NCBI RefSeq assembly: GCF_003339525.1 | Contig: NZ_CP031124.1 | Span: 682,001 to 746,000, forward strand | Source of the DNA: Ephemeroptericola cinctiostellae | Lineage (GTDB): Bacteria; Pseudomonadota; Gammaproteobacteria; Burkholderiales; Burkholderiaceae | Length of the DNA stretch: 64,000 bases | Reading direction: 5' to 3' | Shown: positions 16,054 to 24,827 of the stretch, in pieces | How positions within the stretch are numbered: the stretch's first letter is position 1 | Layout of the letters: every line of letters begins with the position of its first letter | The notes under the pieces: generated by a model | Seen by the model: the letters and a program-made list of their open reading frames with translations, nothing else | Told to the model about the DNA's origin: nothing | Databases searched by the model: none | Translations under genes and position numbers: made by a program

Positions 16054-18267
16054 ATGTTTAAATGGTGTGTGATAACAATGGAGCTCGGAATGGTGAAGGT
16101 AGATAAGCGCATGAGTGGTGGCCGTGCGCAGGTGGCAAAAGTGGCGTTAACAGGTGTGGCTTTGACCATGGGCATGGCATCGCACTCGGTGTGGGCGCAG
16201 TCAGCGGGTGAACAGGAATTACCAACGGTGGTGGTTGAAGGGCAGAAAACGGCCGCTCAAATTGGCTATAAAGCGGAGAAAACCCGCGTGGGTAAGACCA
16301 AGCAGGCGTTGAAAGACATTCCTCAAGCGGTGACTGTGGTCACTGAGCAGTTGATGAAGGATAAAAATGCCGATAGTTTGAAAGAGGCGTTGCGCAACGT
16401 GGCGGGCATCACATTCAATGCGGGCGAAGGTGGCCGCATTGGTGACAACATCAATTTGCGTGGTTATTCTGCGGTGGGCGATTTGTATCTGGATAACATC
16501 CGTGATTATGCGCAATACAATCGTGAAACATTTAATTTGCAGCAAATCGATGTGCTTAAAGGTGCATCGTCGATGTTGTTTGGTCGAGGCTCAACAGGTG
16601 GTGTGATCAATCAAGTGAGCAAAACCGCGCAGCCTGTGGACAGCAATGAAATCACGGTCACGGGTGGCTCAAACAGTTATAAACGTGCCACGGTCGATTT
16701 GAATAAGGCCATCACGGACAATGTGGCGTTTCGTTTGAATGCAATGGATACCAAAACCACATCTGAGCGCAGCGGTGCAACCAGTAAACGTTATGGCATT
16801 GCGCCGACGTTGACGATTGGTGCGGGCACGCAAGATGAAGTGAATTTGTCTTATTACTACTTGAATGAAAACAATGTGCCTGATTATGGCGTGCCTTATG
16901 TCAAAGGTGCGGATGGCATCAGCCGTCCTTTGAATGTATCCACCAACCGTTTCTACGGCTTGAGCAACGCCGATTATGAACGCAATCAAACGGGCATTGC
17001 GACAGCGAGCTACACCCATTTGTTCAGCAATGATTCCAGCATTAAAACGACGGTGCGTGATGCGCATTACAGTCGTGATTTGCGGGCGACGGCACCGCGC
17101 TTTGCGGATCGGAGTATTTTGGCCAGTGCGGTGACGGATTCAAGCGTCATCAATCGACAGCGCCAAGCGCGTGGTGCAAAAGAACACCAAACCGCAGTGC
17201 AAACGGATTTCAATACCAAGTTTGAAACGGGTCGATTCAAGCATGAGTTCCTCACGGGTGCCGAGTTTGTCAGTGAGCGCTCAAACCGCTGGACAAATAC
17301 CAACGCCAGTGTGGCCAATCCAGGCACGACAGTGGGCAATACAGATTCATCACCTGCTTTGAGTTCGGCATATTACAGCGGGTTCAGCCGCACCAATCCA
17401 AACTCGTACAAAGCGCAAAGCTATGGTTTGTATGTGCAAGATACGGTTGAAGTGGCACCCAAATGGAAGGTGCTCGCGGGATTGCGCTATGACCATTTGA
17501 AAGCCAATTACAAGCGCGATGCTTTGGGTGATTTGAATTTGGACATTGGGGCGCTCAGCGGGCGTGCGGGTGTGTTGTATCAACCGAATGATGCATCTAC
17601 ATATTATGCGTCATACAGCACGGGCTTTAACTCAACCGCTGAAGCCTATCAATTGGATGATCGCTTGGTCAATACCGATCCTGAGAAAACCCGCAACATG
17701 GAAATCGGTGCGAAGTTTAATTTGTATGGTGGTCGTTTGGGCTTGCGCACTTCATTGTCACGCTCAGAGAAAACCAATGAGCGCAACACGGATTTGGCAT
17801 CACCTGATGTGTATTTGTTGTCGGGCAAGCGTCACACCGATGCGTTGGAATTTGAAGTCACAGGCCGCATCACGCCGAAATGGGATGTGTTTTTTAACCA
17901 TGCGTTTATGCGTGCCAAAATTGATAATGCGGCAGGTACGGCAGCGGGCACTTTGGGCATGACCCCACGTAACACGCCGCGTTATACCAGCAGCATTTGG
18001 ACGACTTATAAATTGCCACGCGGTTTTACGGTGGGTGGCGGTGTTGAATTTGTGGGCAAGCGTTTCGCCAATGACACCAATACGACGGTGGTCAAAGGTT
18101 ACACCCGAGTGGATGCCATGGCGGAATACAGTGTGAACAAGTGGTTGACGGTGAAATTGAATGTGAAAAACCTGTTCAATCGCAAGTATTACGAGGGTGT
18201 ATACACGGGTCACGTTTTGCCTGGCACCAGCCGCTCGGCTGAAGTGAGTTTGGTGGCGAAGTTTTAA
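16054..18267 (+). CDS. TonB-dependent siderophore receptor
   Basis: 737 residues from the first ATG; later starts at 16081, 16090 or 16111 are also possible, since the signal peptide proper begins at about residue 20 and ends at VWAQ (about 49). A plug domain follows (about 65-215: IPQAVTVVT, INLRGY, GRGSTGGVINQVSK), then a 22-strand barrel ending in the terminal phenylalanine needed for BAM assembly. The plug resembles the catecholate-receptor group (Fiu type). It imports ferric siderophore across the outer membrane, powered by the TonB-ExbBD genes just downstream. The Fur-box promoter implies induction by iron limitation. Confidence 0.92.
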   Translation: MFKWCVITMELGMVKVDKRMSGGRAQVAKVALTGVALTMGMASHSVWAQSAGEQELPTVVVEGQKTAAQIGYKAEKTRVGKTKQALKDIPQAVTVVTEQLMKDKNADSLKEALRNVAGITFNAGEGGRIGDNINLRGYSAVGDLYLDNIRDYAQYNRETFNLQQIDVLKGASSMLFGRGSTGGVINQVSKTAQPVDSNEITVTGGSNSYKRATVDLNKAITDNVAFRLNAMDTKTTSERSGATSKRYGIAPTLTIGAGTQDEVNLSYYYLNENNVPDYGVPYVKGADGISRPLNVSTNRFYGLSNADYERNQTGIATASYTHLFSNDSSIKTTVRDAHYSRDLRATAPRFADRSILASAVTDSSVINRQRQARGAKEHQTAVQTDFNTKFETGRFKHEFLTGAEFVSERSNRWTNTNASVANPGTTVGNTDSSPALSSAYYSGFSRTNPNSYKAQSYGLYVQDTVEVAPKWKVLAGLRYDHLKANYKRDALGDLNLDIGALSGRAGVLYQPNDASTYYASYSTGFNSTAEAYQLDDRLVNTDPEKTRNMEIGAKFNLYGGRLGLRTSLSRSEKTNERNTDLASPDVYLLSGKRHTDALEFEVTGRITPKWDVFFNHAFMRAKIDNAAGTAAGTLGMTPRNTPRYTSSIWTTYKLPRGFTVGGGVEFVGKRFANDTNTTVVKGYTRVDAMAEYSVNKWLTVKLNVKNLFNRKYYEGVYTGHVLPGTSRSAEVSLVAKF

Positions 18268-18286
18268 ATGACACGCTGATGCAACG

Positions 18287-18329
18287 GCCTGTGGTTGTGG
18301 TTTGCAACAACCGCAGGCTGGTTTTTTTT
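18287..18329 (+). terminator. Terminator between the receptor and piuC
   Basis: A 12-bp stem (18287-18298 with 18307-18318, one G-U pair) is followed by eight T. It may only attenuate, because the piuC start is 19 bp away and no other promoter for piuC stands out. Confidence 0.8.
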
Positions 18330-18347
18330 GAAGGCTGAGGCTGCCAT

Positions 18348-19046
18348 ATGATGTTACATCTTCCCAATGTTTTAAATGCTGAAGAGCTCAAATCGTGCCG
18401 TGCTTTGGTTGAGCGTGCAGAATGGGCTTCGGGTGCGATCACTGCGGGCACACAATCGGGTCAGGTGAAAAATAACCGTCAATTGCCCGAGGATTTGCCA
18501 GAAGCCATTGAGGCGCGGTCAATCGTGTTGACGGCCTTGAAGCGCAATGCTTTGTTTTTTAGCGCAGCCTTGCCCAAGAAAATTTACCCACCGTTGTTCA
18601 ATCGGTACGATGGCGCTGCCAATTCTTTTGGCAATCACATTGACAATGCGGTTCGCGGCAAGGCACATCCCGATTGGGTGCGCACCGATTTGTCCATGAC
18701 CTTGTTCTTGACTGAACCCCATGAGTATGAGGGCGGCGAGCTGGTGGTGGACGACGGTTTTTCAAAGCGAGAAATCAAGCTCCCCGCAGGTGACATGATT
18801 TTATACCCTTCATCCAGTGTGCATCGGGTTGAGGCGGTCACCCGTGGCTCGCGCATGTGCATGTTCACATGGCTGGAAAGCATGGTGCGCGGGGAAGAGC
18901 AGCGGCGACTGTTGTTTGACATGGATGTGTCCATGGTGAATTTACGCGACATGATGCGTCATGCAGGTGAGGCTGAGGATGGGGCGGCCTTGGTGCGTTT
19001 GACGGGGTGTTATCACAACTTGTTGCGCATGTGGGCGGACACCTGA
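18348..19046 (+). CDS. piuC: PKHD-type Fe(II)/2-oxoglutarate hydroxylase (PiuC/YbiX family)
   Basis: 232 residues, close to the family length of about 225. The iron site HxD is seen in FGNHIDNAV and the distal histidine in SSVHRVEAV, with a downstream arginine (RGSRMCMF) for 2-oxoglutarate. These enzymes are almost always encoded next to TonB-dependent siderophore receptors and are iron-regulated; the substrate is not settled in the literature that I know. Here the gene lies between receptor and tonB, so co-regulation by Fur is likely. Confidence 0.9.
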   Translation: MMLHLPNVLNAEELKSCRALVERAEWASGAITAGTQSGQVKNNRQLPEDLPEAIEARSIVLTALKRNALFFSAALPKKIYPPLFNRYDGAANSFGNHIDNAVRGKAHPDWVRTDLSMTLFLTEPHEYEGGELVVDDGFSKREIKLPAGDMILYPSSSVHRVEAVTRGSRMCMFTWLESMVRGEEQRRLLFDMDVSMVNLRDMMRHAGEAEDGAALVRLTGCYHNLLRMWADT

Positions 19047-19109
19047 GTGCATCGGTGATTGGCATTAATGACCCGCAGTGGGCGACTTTTAGAAAGAAAA
19101 TACACACAC

Positions 19110-19904
19110 ATGAAACAGTTTAGTTTAAGTCAGGATGCCGCTTACCTCGTGCCCGCCTTGCGTTCACGTGGTTCAAGTTTTGCTTGGCCGACAACTTGGC
19201 GGCATAAGGCTGGGGTGCTGTTTGCGGTCATCGCAGCCCATGTTGCATTGCTGTGGATGGCTTTGTGGATGGTGGCAGCGGCACCGCCCGAAGCTTTGCC
19301 AATGGCGGAAACCGAGGTGATTTTGGAGCAAATCAGTGCGGACAGTCCAGTGTCGATGCCCGCTCCACAGCAGGTGAAGTTGCAAGAGCGGGTGTCCTCC
19401 CCTGTGCCTGCAGTTGCGTTATCACAGCAAAAAACCATGCGTGAGGCCGAGATGACTGAAACGGTCAAGCCCGTTGTGGCCATCAAGCCCACGCCCATGT
19501 TCGATCGGGCGAAGCCAGAGCCAACGCCTACAGCACAAGAAGCCCCTGCTGCGAGCACTGCGGTCAAAAGTGTTGCATCTGCACCAACACCTGTGGCTGA
19601 GGCTGCTGCAAAGCCAAGCAACAATGCCAAAGGTGCTGGGGTGGCTTTTAATCCCAAGCCGCCGTATCCCAAAGCTTTGGAGGAGGCAGGTGTGGGCGGT
19701 ACGGTCGGTTTGTCGATTCAGGTCAATGCAGAAGGTCGAGCGAGTTCGGTGTCGGTGGTGCGCAGCAGTGGTCAACCTGCTTTGGATGCTTCGGCACGCG
19801 ATACGGTGTTGAATCGCTGGAAGTTTAAGCCCGCGCGAGCGGCGTCGGGTGATGCTGTGGCCAGCACTTTGGTGCAGTCGATTCGTTTTGTGCCGAATGA
19901 TTGA
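19110..19904 (+). CDS. tonB: Energy transducer TonB
   Basis: 264 residues from the ATG at 19110 (AGAAAG upstream). An N-terminal cytoplasmic segment precedes one membrane anchor at about residues 32-55, which carries the histidine of the FAVIAAHVALLW type. A Pro/Ala/Lys-rich periplasmic linker follows (about 80-185). The C-terminal TonB domain has NPKPPYPKAL, then GTVGLSIQVNAEG, and ends in WKFKPA and IRFVPND. It carries proton-motive energy from ExbB-ExbD to the receptor upstream. exbB follows. Confidence 0.93.
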   Translation: MKQFSLSQDAAYLVPALRSRGSSFAWPTTWRHKAGVLFAVIAAHVALLWMALWMVAAAPPEALPMAETEVILEQISADSPVSMPAPQQVKLQERVSSPVPAVALSQQKTMREAEMTETVKPVVAIKPTPMFDRAKPEPTPTAQEAPAASTAVKSVASAPTPVAEAAAKPSNNAKGAGVAFNPKPPYPKALEEAGVGGTVGLSIQVNAEGRASSVSVVRSSGQPALDASARDTVLNRWKFKPARAASGDAVASTLVQSIRFVPND

Positions 19905-20052
19905 TGGTGCTGATTTTAAACCGAATCAATCATTGGGTTTGACATCAAGTCTGATCGGTTGCAATGCACTGTAGTTGCACTGTAGTTGTTATGGGTGAGT
20001 GGTGATTGACGGTGCGTGTGTTTTTTTATTTATTTTTATACGGAGTTTTTTT

Positions 20053-20778
20053 GTGAATTCAGCTTTTGGTATCACCCATTTTTGGCAGCAAGGCGATGTG
20101 GTCATGCGCATTGTGACCTTGATTTTACTCATCATGTCGGTCGCTTCATGGGCTGTGATTGGTTTTAAAAGTTGGCGTTTGTGGGCGGTGAGTCGTCAAG
20201 CAAACATCGCCAGCAGTCAGTTTTGGCACAGTAAAAATTTGGCGCAGGGCGTGGCTGCTTTGGGCGATGTCAATGCCGCCAATCCCTTTCGTGACCTGGC
20301 TCAGGATGGTTTGAACGCGGTCGAACACCACGCCACCAGCCGCGATGATTTACACGGTGCGCTCAGCGTCAATGAGTGGTTGTCCAGCTGCTTGCGCCGT
20401 TCGTTGGACAACAGTGCGGCACGTTTGCACAGTGGTTTGTCGGTGTTGGCATCGATCGGTTCGACAGCGCCTTTTGTGGGTTTGTTTGGCACCGTGTGGG
20501 GCATTTACCATGCGCTGTTGAACATCGGTTCATCGGGGCAAGTGGGTTTGGATCAAGTCGCAGGCCCTGTGGGCGAGGCTTTGATCATGACGGCGTTCGG
20601 TTTGGCGGTGGCGATTCCAGCGGTGCTCGGCTACAACACCTTGCTGCGCAGTCAAAAAGGCGTGATGGCGAAGTTGAATAATTTTGCCCATGATTTGCAC
20701 GCTTATTTCATCACAGGCTCGCGCGTCAGTCAGGTGGTTGCCAACAATGGCAGCGTGACTCCAGTTAAAGCACATTAA
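20053..20778 (+). CDS. exbB: Biopolymer transport protein ExbB
   Basis: 241 residues from the GTG at 20053, preceded by CGGAG; this start gives the usual ExbB N-terminus MNSAFGITHFW. Three membrane segments are seen at about residues 15-40, 125-150 and 170-190, with family motifs TAPFVGLFGTVWGI and TAFGLAVAIPAV. It forms the proton channel of the TonB motor with ExbD in the inner membrane. The exbD start lies 9 bp after its stop. Confidence 0.93.
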   Translation: MNSAFGITHFWQQGDVVMRIVTLILLIMSVASWAVIGFKSWRLWAVSRQANIASSQFWHSKNLAQGVAALGDVNAANPFRDLAQDGLNAVEHHATSRDDLHGALSVNEWLSSCLRRSLDNSAARLHSGLSVLASIGSTAPFVGLFGTVWGIYHALLNIGSSGQVGLDQVAGPVGEALIMTAFGLAVAIPAVLGYNTLLRSQKGVMAKLNNFAHDLHAYFITGSRVSQVVANNGSVTPVKAH

Positions 20779-20787
20779 GGGGTGGTC

Positions 20788-21198
20788 ATGGCTTTTAATG
20801 CAAGAAGTGACGACGATGAGGTGATGTCGGAAATCAACATGACCCCATTGGTCGATGTGATGTTGGTGTTGTTGATTATTTTTATTGTTGCTATGCCGAT
20901 TGTGCAGCATGCGGTCAAATTGAACTTACCACAGGCGACGACCAAGCCGCAAGATGTGAACATTAAACACATCACTTTGGTGATTGATGCCAGTGGGCAA
21001 GTGACGTGGGATGGACGTCCGGTTGATGCTGTGGCCTTGAGTGGCGTTGCGCAAGCGGCGGCGGAGGCCGACAGTCAAGTGCAATTGCATGTGCGTGCAG
21101 ACAAAGCGACACCGTATGAAAAAGTCGCACAAGTGATGGCTGCTGTACAAAATGCAGGTTTGTCTAAAGTGGGGCTCATCACCACGCCAGCACATTAG
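20788..21198 (+). CDS. exbD: Biopolymer transport protein ExbD
   Basis: 136 residues from the ATG at 20788, with AAGGGGTGG just upstream. One membrane segment begins with the signature MTPLVDVMLVLLIIF, whose aspartate carries protons. The rest is periplasmic and ends in KVGLITTPAH. It is the last gene of the receptor-piuC-tonB-exbB-exbD set. Confidence 0.93.
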   Translation: MAFNARSDDDEVMSEINMTPLVDVMLVLLIIFIVAMPIVQHAVKLNLPQATTKPQDVNIKHITLVIDASGQVTWDGRPVDAVALSGVAQAAAEADSQVQLHVRADKATPYEKVAQVMAAVQNAGLSKVGLITTPAH

Positions 21199-21252
21199 TG
21201 TTTTAATGTGTGCATTGTTTAGATATAATTGTCGATTTTTGCAGGAGGGCGT

Positions 21253-21813
21253 ATGCCTTTTGTCTATGTTAAGTCGATAATGAGGTTTGTGCATTTTTTA
21301 CCCGCTGCATATGCACTGGTCTCTGTGTTGAGTTTTGACCTGCGGGTGTTGTCAGTCTATGGTTTGCCCTTGGGGCGAGAGTTTTTGGGTGAGTTGCATG
21401 CGATCAAAAACAAGGTGAAATACAGCCTGATTCTGTTGTGGTTGACTGGGATTGCCATTGTTGCAATGGGGTGTCTGACAACCCCTGATTACCTTGATAA
21501 TCAAAAATTATGGTTCAAAGTGTGCGCGGTGTTGATTTTAACCGTGAATGGCTATTTCATTCACCGCTGTTGCGGTCGCTTTAAAGAAGGTGTCATTTTA
21601 TCCGAGCTTGATGCCCCAGCGGCATTGGGTTTAAATGTTTTAGGGGTCATTAGCTCTGTGTCTTGGGTCTGGGCTTGTTTCTTGGGTTCTGCGCGTGAGT
21701 GGAGTTTTAATATGGCGTTTTCTGATATGGCCTTGCTGTATGTGCTGTCGCTGTGTGCTGGGGGGGGCGTCTCCTTTTATTTGCATCAAAGGCATGTACG
21801 GCAATGGTCTTAA
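21253..21813 (+). CDS. Multi-spanning membrane protein of unknown function
   Basis: 186 residues from the ATG at 21253, chosen because AGGAGG lies directly upstream. Four or five membrane segments are visible (about residues 8-27, 55-75, 85-105, 125-145, 155-172). Histidines sit inside or at the edge of segments (VHFLPAAY, GELHAI), which could bind heme, but this is not proven. A TATAAT at 21224-21229 suggests its own promoter. It heads a group with a cupredoxin protein and an FTR1 permease, so a part in iron uptake or electron supply is possible. Confidence 0.6.
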   Translation: MPFVYVKSIMRFVHFLPAAYALVSVLSFDLRVLSVYGLPLGREFLGELHAIKNKVKYSLILLWLTGIAIVAMGCLTTPDYLDNQKLWFKVCAVLILTVNGYFIHRCCGRFKEGVILSELDAPAALGLNVLGVISSVSWVWACFLGSAREWSFNMAFSDMALLYVLSLCAGGGVSFYLHQRHVRQWS

Positions 21814-21902
21814 AAGTGCTCGATGGTGGTTGTGGGTGCATCAAAATAAACAAGTCGTTGCCTTCAGCGACAAAAGTAAATAATACAGATTGGAAAAAAG
21901 TA

Positions 21903-22238
21903 ATGATGAAAAAATTAACCCGTGGTGTTGTTTTGGTCTCGGCATTGATGTTGTGTGGCGTGTCTTATGCAGAGGATTTGACGGCAAATATTGCCATCAA
22001 AGACCATCGTTTTTACCCAAGTGTGATTAAAGTGCCCGCAGGGCAAAAAATTAAGCTGGTCTTCACCAATATGGATGCCACACCTGAAGAGCCAGAAAGC
22101 GCAGCCTTGGGTTTTGAGAAGGTCATTGCGGGAGGTGGTCGTGCGACGGTGTTTGTGAAACCACTGAAGGCGGGTTCATACCACTTTATGGGTGAGTTTA
22201 ATCAAGCCACCGCGCAAGGTGTGTTGGTTGCTCAATAA
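21903..22238 (+). CDS. Periplasmic cupredoxin-fold protein of an FTR1 iron-uptake system (FtrB-like)
   Basis: 111 residues from the ATG at 21903. A signal peptide (about 1-23) ends in VSYAED. The rest is one cupredoxin-like domain (IAIKDHRFYPSVIKVPAGQ, LVFTNMD, AGSYHFMGEF). The copper-ligand loop, normally Y-x-F-x-C-x-x-H, reads YHFMGEFNQ here, so the Cys and His ligands are absent. FtrB of Bordetella-type Ftr systems and the EfeO N-domain are the closest functional comparisons. The permease gene follows 54 bp downstream. Confidence 0.75.
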   Translation: MMKKLTRGVVLVSALMLCGVSYAEDLTANIAIKDHRFYPSVIKVPAGQKIKLVFTNMDATPEEPESAALGFEKVIAGGGRATVFVKPLKAGSYHFMGEFNQATAQGVLVAQ

Positions 22239-22292
22239 AACATTGTGTCAAGCATTGTGTGTTGGTTTTGAATGAAGTAAAAAAAGGAAATC

Positions 22293-23402
22293 ATGTTTAC
22301 CACTGGTTTAATTGTATTTAGGGAAACGCTGGAAGCGGCTTTGTTTATTGGCATTATGGCCGCCGCGACCCGTGGCTTGATGGGGCGATCATGGGCAATT
22401 GTGATCGGCGTTTTGGCGGGTTTGGCTGGTGCTTTTGCCATTGCGGCTCTGACTGAACGCATCAATGATGCCGCCAATGGCACAGGGCAAGAATGGTTGA
22501 ATGTGATGGTTTTGGGGCTCGCTTTTGTGATGTTGACGTGGCATGTGATGTGGTCAAGTCGGCATGGCAAAGAATTGGCGGGGCAGGCGAAAACATTGGG
22601 AGCCAATGCCAAATCAGGTAAAAGCTCGATGTGGGCGATTTCAATTGCCATCGCCATGATTGTTTTGCGCGAAGGTGCTGAAACCGTCTTGTTTGTCACA
22701 GGGGCTTTGGCCAGCAATGACACGCCTCCTGCGGTGGTTCAAGCGGCACAAACACATGTGATTCAACCCAGTGCGGCTCAAGGCTTGGTGCAGGAGATTG
22801 ATTTGACCAAGCCCACATCCAGTGCCGCCATGGCTTTACCACAGGAATTGGATCTGACTAAAAAAGCGTCGCCAGCTCAAGCCGTGCCACTTTCCGCGTT
22901 ACCTCAAACGGTTGATTTAACCCAAGCACCCACACCATCGGCCGCCCCTGCACACTCAATTTCAAGTGCCGCGTTGAGTGAGCCAGCTCAGGGTGACAGC
23001 ACATCAGGCGATTCGGTCGAGCCCATGACCGCTCGTGATGTTGTCAGCGGTGGTTTCGCAGGTTTGGGGTTGGGCGCTATTGTTGGTTTGGTGATGTACT
23101 TTGGCTTGGTGCGTGTGCCCGTTGGACGCATGTTCTCCATCACCAATGCGTTTGTGGTGGTTTTGGCTGCGGGCATGATGGGGCAGATTGGTAATAAGCT
23201 CGTGCAGGCGCAGGTGTTGCCGAGTGGCGCTGACCCATTGTGGGACTCCTCTCGCTTGATTGGTGCCGACAGCGCTGCGGGGACTTTTTTCCATGCCTTG
23301 ATGGGGTATGAAGCCCAACCATCTTTGACGCATGTGGCCTTCTTTGCTGCTGGGCTGTTCATGATTGTCATGGTGGCGCGTTGGGCCAAGACCAGAGTTT
23401 GA
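22293..23402 (+). CDS. FTR1-family high-affinity iron permease with a large insert
   Basis: 369 residues, against about 275-280 for the usual bacterial permease. The two REXXE iron motifs are present: RETLE at 10-14 in the first membrane segment and REGAE at 126-130 in the fourth. Between about residues 140 and 247 is a low-complexity insert with three copies of a QE(I/L)DLTK-like motif (168-173, 184-190, 205-211). With the N-out topology known for EfeU the insert would be periplasmic. It moves iron across the inner membrane, probably with the cupredoxin protein encoded before it. No FtrA/P19 or FtrD gene is adjacent. Confidence 0.88.
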   Translation: MFTTGLIVFRETLEAALFIGIMAAATRGLMGRSWAIVIGVLAGLAGAFAIAALTERINDAANGTGQEWLNVMVLGLAFVMLTWHVMWSSRHGKELAGQAKTLGANAKSGKSSMWAISIAIAMIVLREGAETVLFVTGALASNDTPPAVVQAAQTHVIQPSAAQGLVQEIDLTKPTSSAAMALPQELDLTKKASPAQAVPLSALPQTVDLTQAPTPSAAPAHSISSAALSEPAQGDSTSGDSVEPMTARDVVSGGFAGLGLGAIVGLVMYFGLVRVPVGRMFSITNAFVVVLAAGMMGQIGNKLVQAQVLPSGADPLWDSSRLIGADSAAGTFFHALMGYEAQPSLTHVAFFAAGLFMIVMVARWAKTRV

Positions 23403-23618
23403 TGTGTTATAAACCAACCCTCAACTCAACCGCATGCATCGCTGTGTGCGGTTTTTTTGTGAATGAGGCCAAAGCATTGTTTCATTTATGAGAAAGTCAT
23501 TTGGTGTTTACCCCGTTTATCAACATGCGGTTAAACGTTAAAATTTCACCATGCTTGAATGTTAGATGAGCAAGGGTTCTCTTGCATGGCATTATTTTTA
23601 TATAAAGGAAAATACATT

Positions 23619-23999
23619 ATGAACAGCTCTAAACTGGTGATTTTAGGTCGTGCTTTGATTGCTTTACTTTTTGTTCCCGCGGGCATTTCAAAGATTTTTG
23701 GATTTGCGGGCACTGTTGGTTACATCACTTCTGTGGGTCTGCCTTTGCCTACTTTGGCTGCGATCGGTGCCATTGTTGTTGAGGTGGGTGCAGGCTTGGC
23801 GTTGTTGGCGGGTTATCGCACGCAGCTTGTTGCTTTAATTTTGGCTGCATTCACTTTAGTGGCGGCCGTGGTTTTTCATAATTTCTGGGCGGCGCCTGCA
23901 GAAATGGCGCAAATGCAACAAATCATGTTCTTTAAGAACATTGCCGTTGTCGGTGGTTTGTTGATTTTATCCGCTTTTCCGAGCACTAAAAACAACTGA
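23619..23999 (+). CDS. DoxX-family membrane protein
   Basis: 126 residues from the ATG at 23619, with AAGGAA upstream. Four membrane segments are visible, and the DoxX pattern RALIALLFVPAGISKIFGF is at the N-terminus and AGYRTQLVAL in the middle. Members are inner-membrane proteins linked to redox or sulfur metabolism in some bacteria; no specific role can be set here. It stands alone and converges on mscL through a shared terminator. Confidence 0.8.
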   Translation: MNSSKLVILGRALIALLFVPAGISKIFGFAGTVGYITSVGLPLPTLAAIGAIVVEVGAGLALLAGYRTQLVALILAAFTLVAAVVFHNFWAAPAEMAQMQQIMFFKNIAVVGGLLILSAFPSTKNN

Positions 24000-24047
24000 T
24001 TGAGTTTGAATGGTTGCCCGTGTGGGGCTTTAACCTAAAGCAAAGAT

Positions 24048-24080
24048 AAAAAAAGGATGAGCCATGCTCATCCTTTTTTT
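24048..24080. terminator. Bidirectional terminator between doxX and mscL
   Basis: AAAAGGATGAGC and its complement around a CAT loop, with a run of A on one side and T on the other, so it serves both convergent genes. Confidence 0.9.
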
Positions 24081-24095
24081 GAGAAAAATAAATTT

Positions 24096-24512
24096 TTATT
24101 TTTTCAAGCTGTCACGAATTTCACGCAACAACACCACATCTTCAGGCGTCTCTGCTGGCGCTTCTGCTTCTTTTTTGCTGAGTTTGTTCACAGCTTTGAT
24201 GATCACGAAGACCGCAAAGGCCAGCAACAAAAAGTTGATGAACACAGTGATGAAATTGCCATAAGCAAACACAGGTACGCCTGCTTTGGTCAATGCTTCA
24301 TAGGTGTGTGGCACGCCTGCAGGTGCATCGCCCAGCAACACAAACATGTTGCTGAAATCGACTTTACCGCCAAACAAGGCGCTGATGAGCGGCATGATCA
24401 AGTCCTTCACCACCGAGTCAATGATTTTACCCATCGCAGCGCCGATGATGACACCAATTGCCAAATCAAGCACATTGCCTTTTAGTGCGAACTCTTTAAA
24501 TTCTTTCCACAT
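24096..24512 (-). CDS. mscL: Large-conductance mechanosensitive channel MscL
   Basis: 138 residues, the standard length. The N-terminal helix and TM1 ([21 protein letters not shown]), the conserved loop and TM2 ([18 protein letters not shown]), and the C-terminal charged bundle ([15 protein letters not shown]) are all present. It opens under membrane tension to release solutes during osmotic downshock. The ATG is preceded by AAGGGG. Confidence 0.96.
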   Translation of the reverse strand: MWKEFKEFALKGNVLDLAIGVIIGAAMGKIIDSVVKDLIMPLISALFGGKVDFSNMFVLLGDAPAGVPHTYEALTKAGVPVFAYGNFITVFINFLLLAFAVFVIIKAVNKLSKKEAEAPAETPEDVVLLREIRDSLKK

Positions 24513-24827
24513 AATTTACCCCTTTTGATTCGGTTAGAGTTGAAATAGTACTTTTATAAAAAATTAAACAACGGTCAAAAGTATAGCGGATTCTATTCGC
24601 GAACGTATTTAAATGCAGGCTAAATTTCATTTATGGATGAAATTTGTCGTTTAAAGCATCCTCATTGATCAAACCCCTTTAAAGCGGGGCGAGTTTACGA
24701 TACAATAGTAGGGTTATTATGGCTAAGTGGCATTGTATGGTGATGTCTTTGCATTCGCTTCCTGAGGCATCATGTGGTGAATGTTTAGCCCTACCGATTT
24801 AATCAACTCAACCAATAGGGGTCGTCC
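24513..24827. other. Divergent promoter region of mscL and petABC
   Basis: Non-coding. On the minus strand TTGACC (24573-24578) with TAAAAG (24551-24556), 16 bp apart, could drive mscL. On the plus strand TACAAT at 24701-24706 is a candidate -10 for petA without a clear -35. Between them lies a perfect 9-bp inverted repeat, AAATTTCAT with a 6-base loop (24622-24645), possibly an operator or a hairpin. Confidence 0.5.

Noticed and set aside
24057..24485. Plus-strand frame of 142 codons opposite mscL.
   Set aside because: It is antisense to a clear MscL gene and starts in the terminator hairpin; the His/Gln-rich product has no family features.
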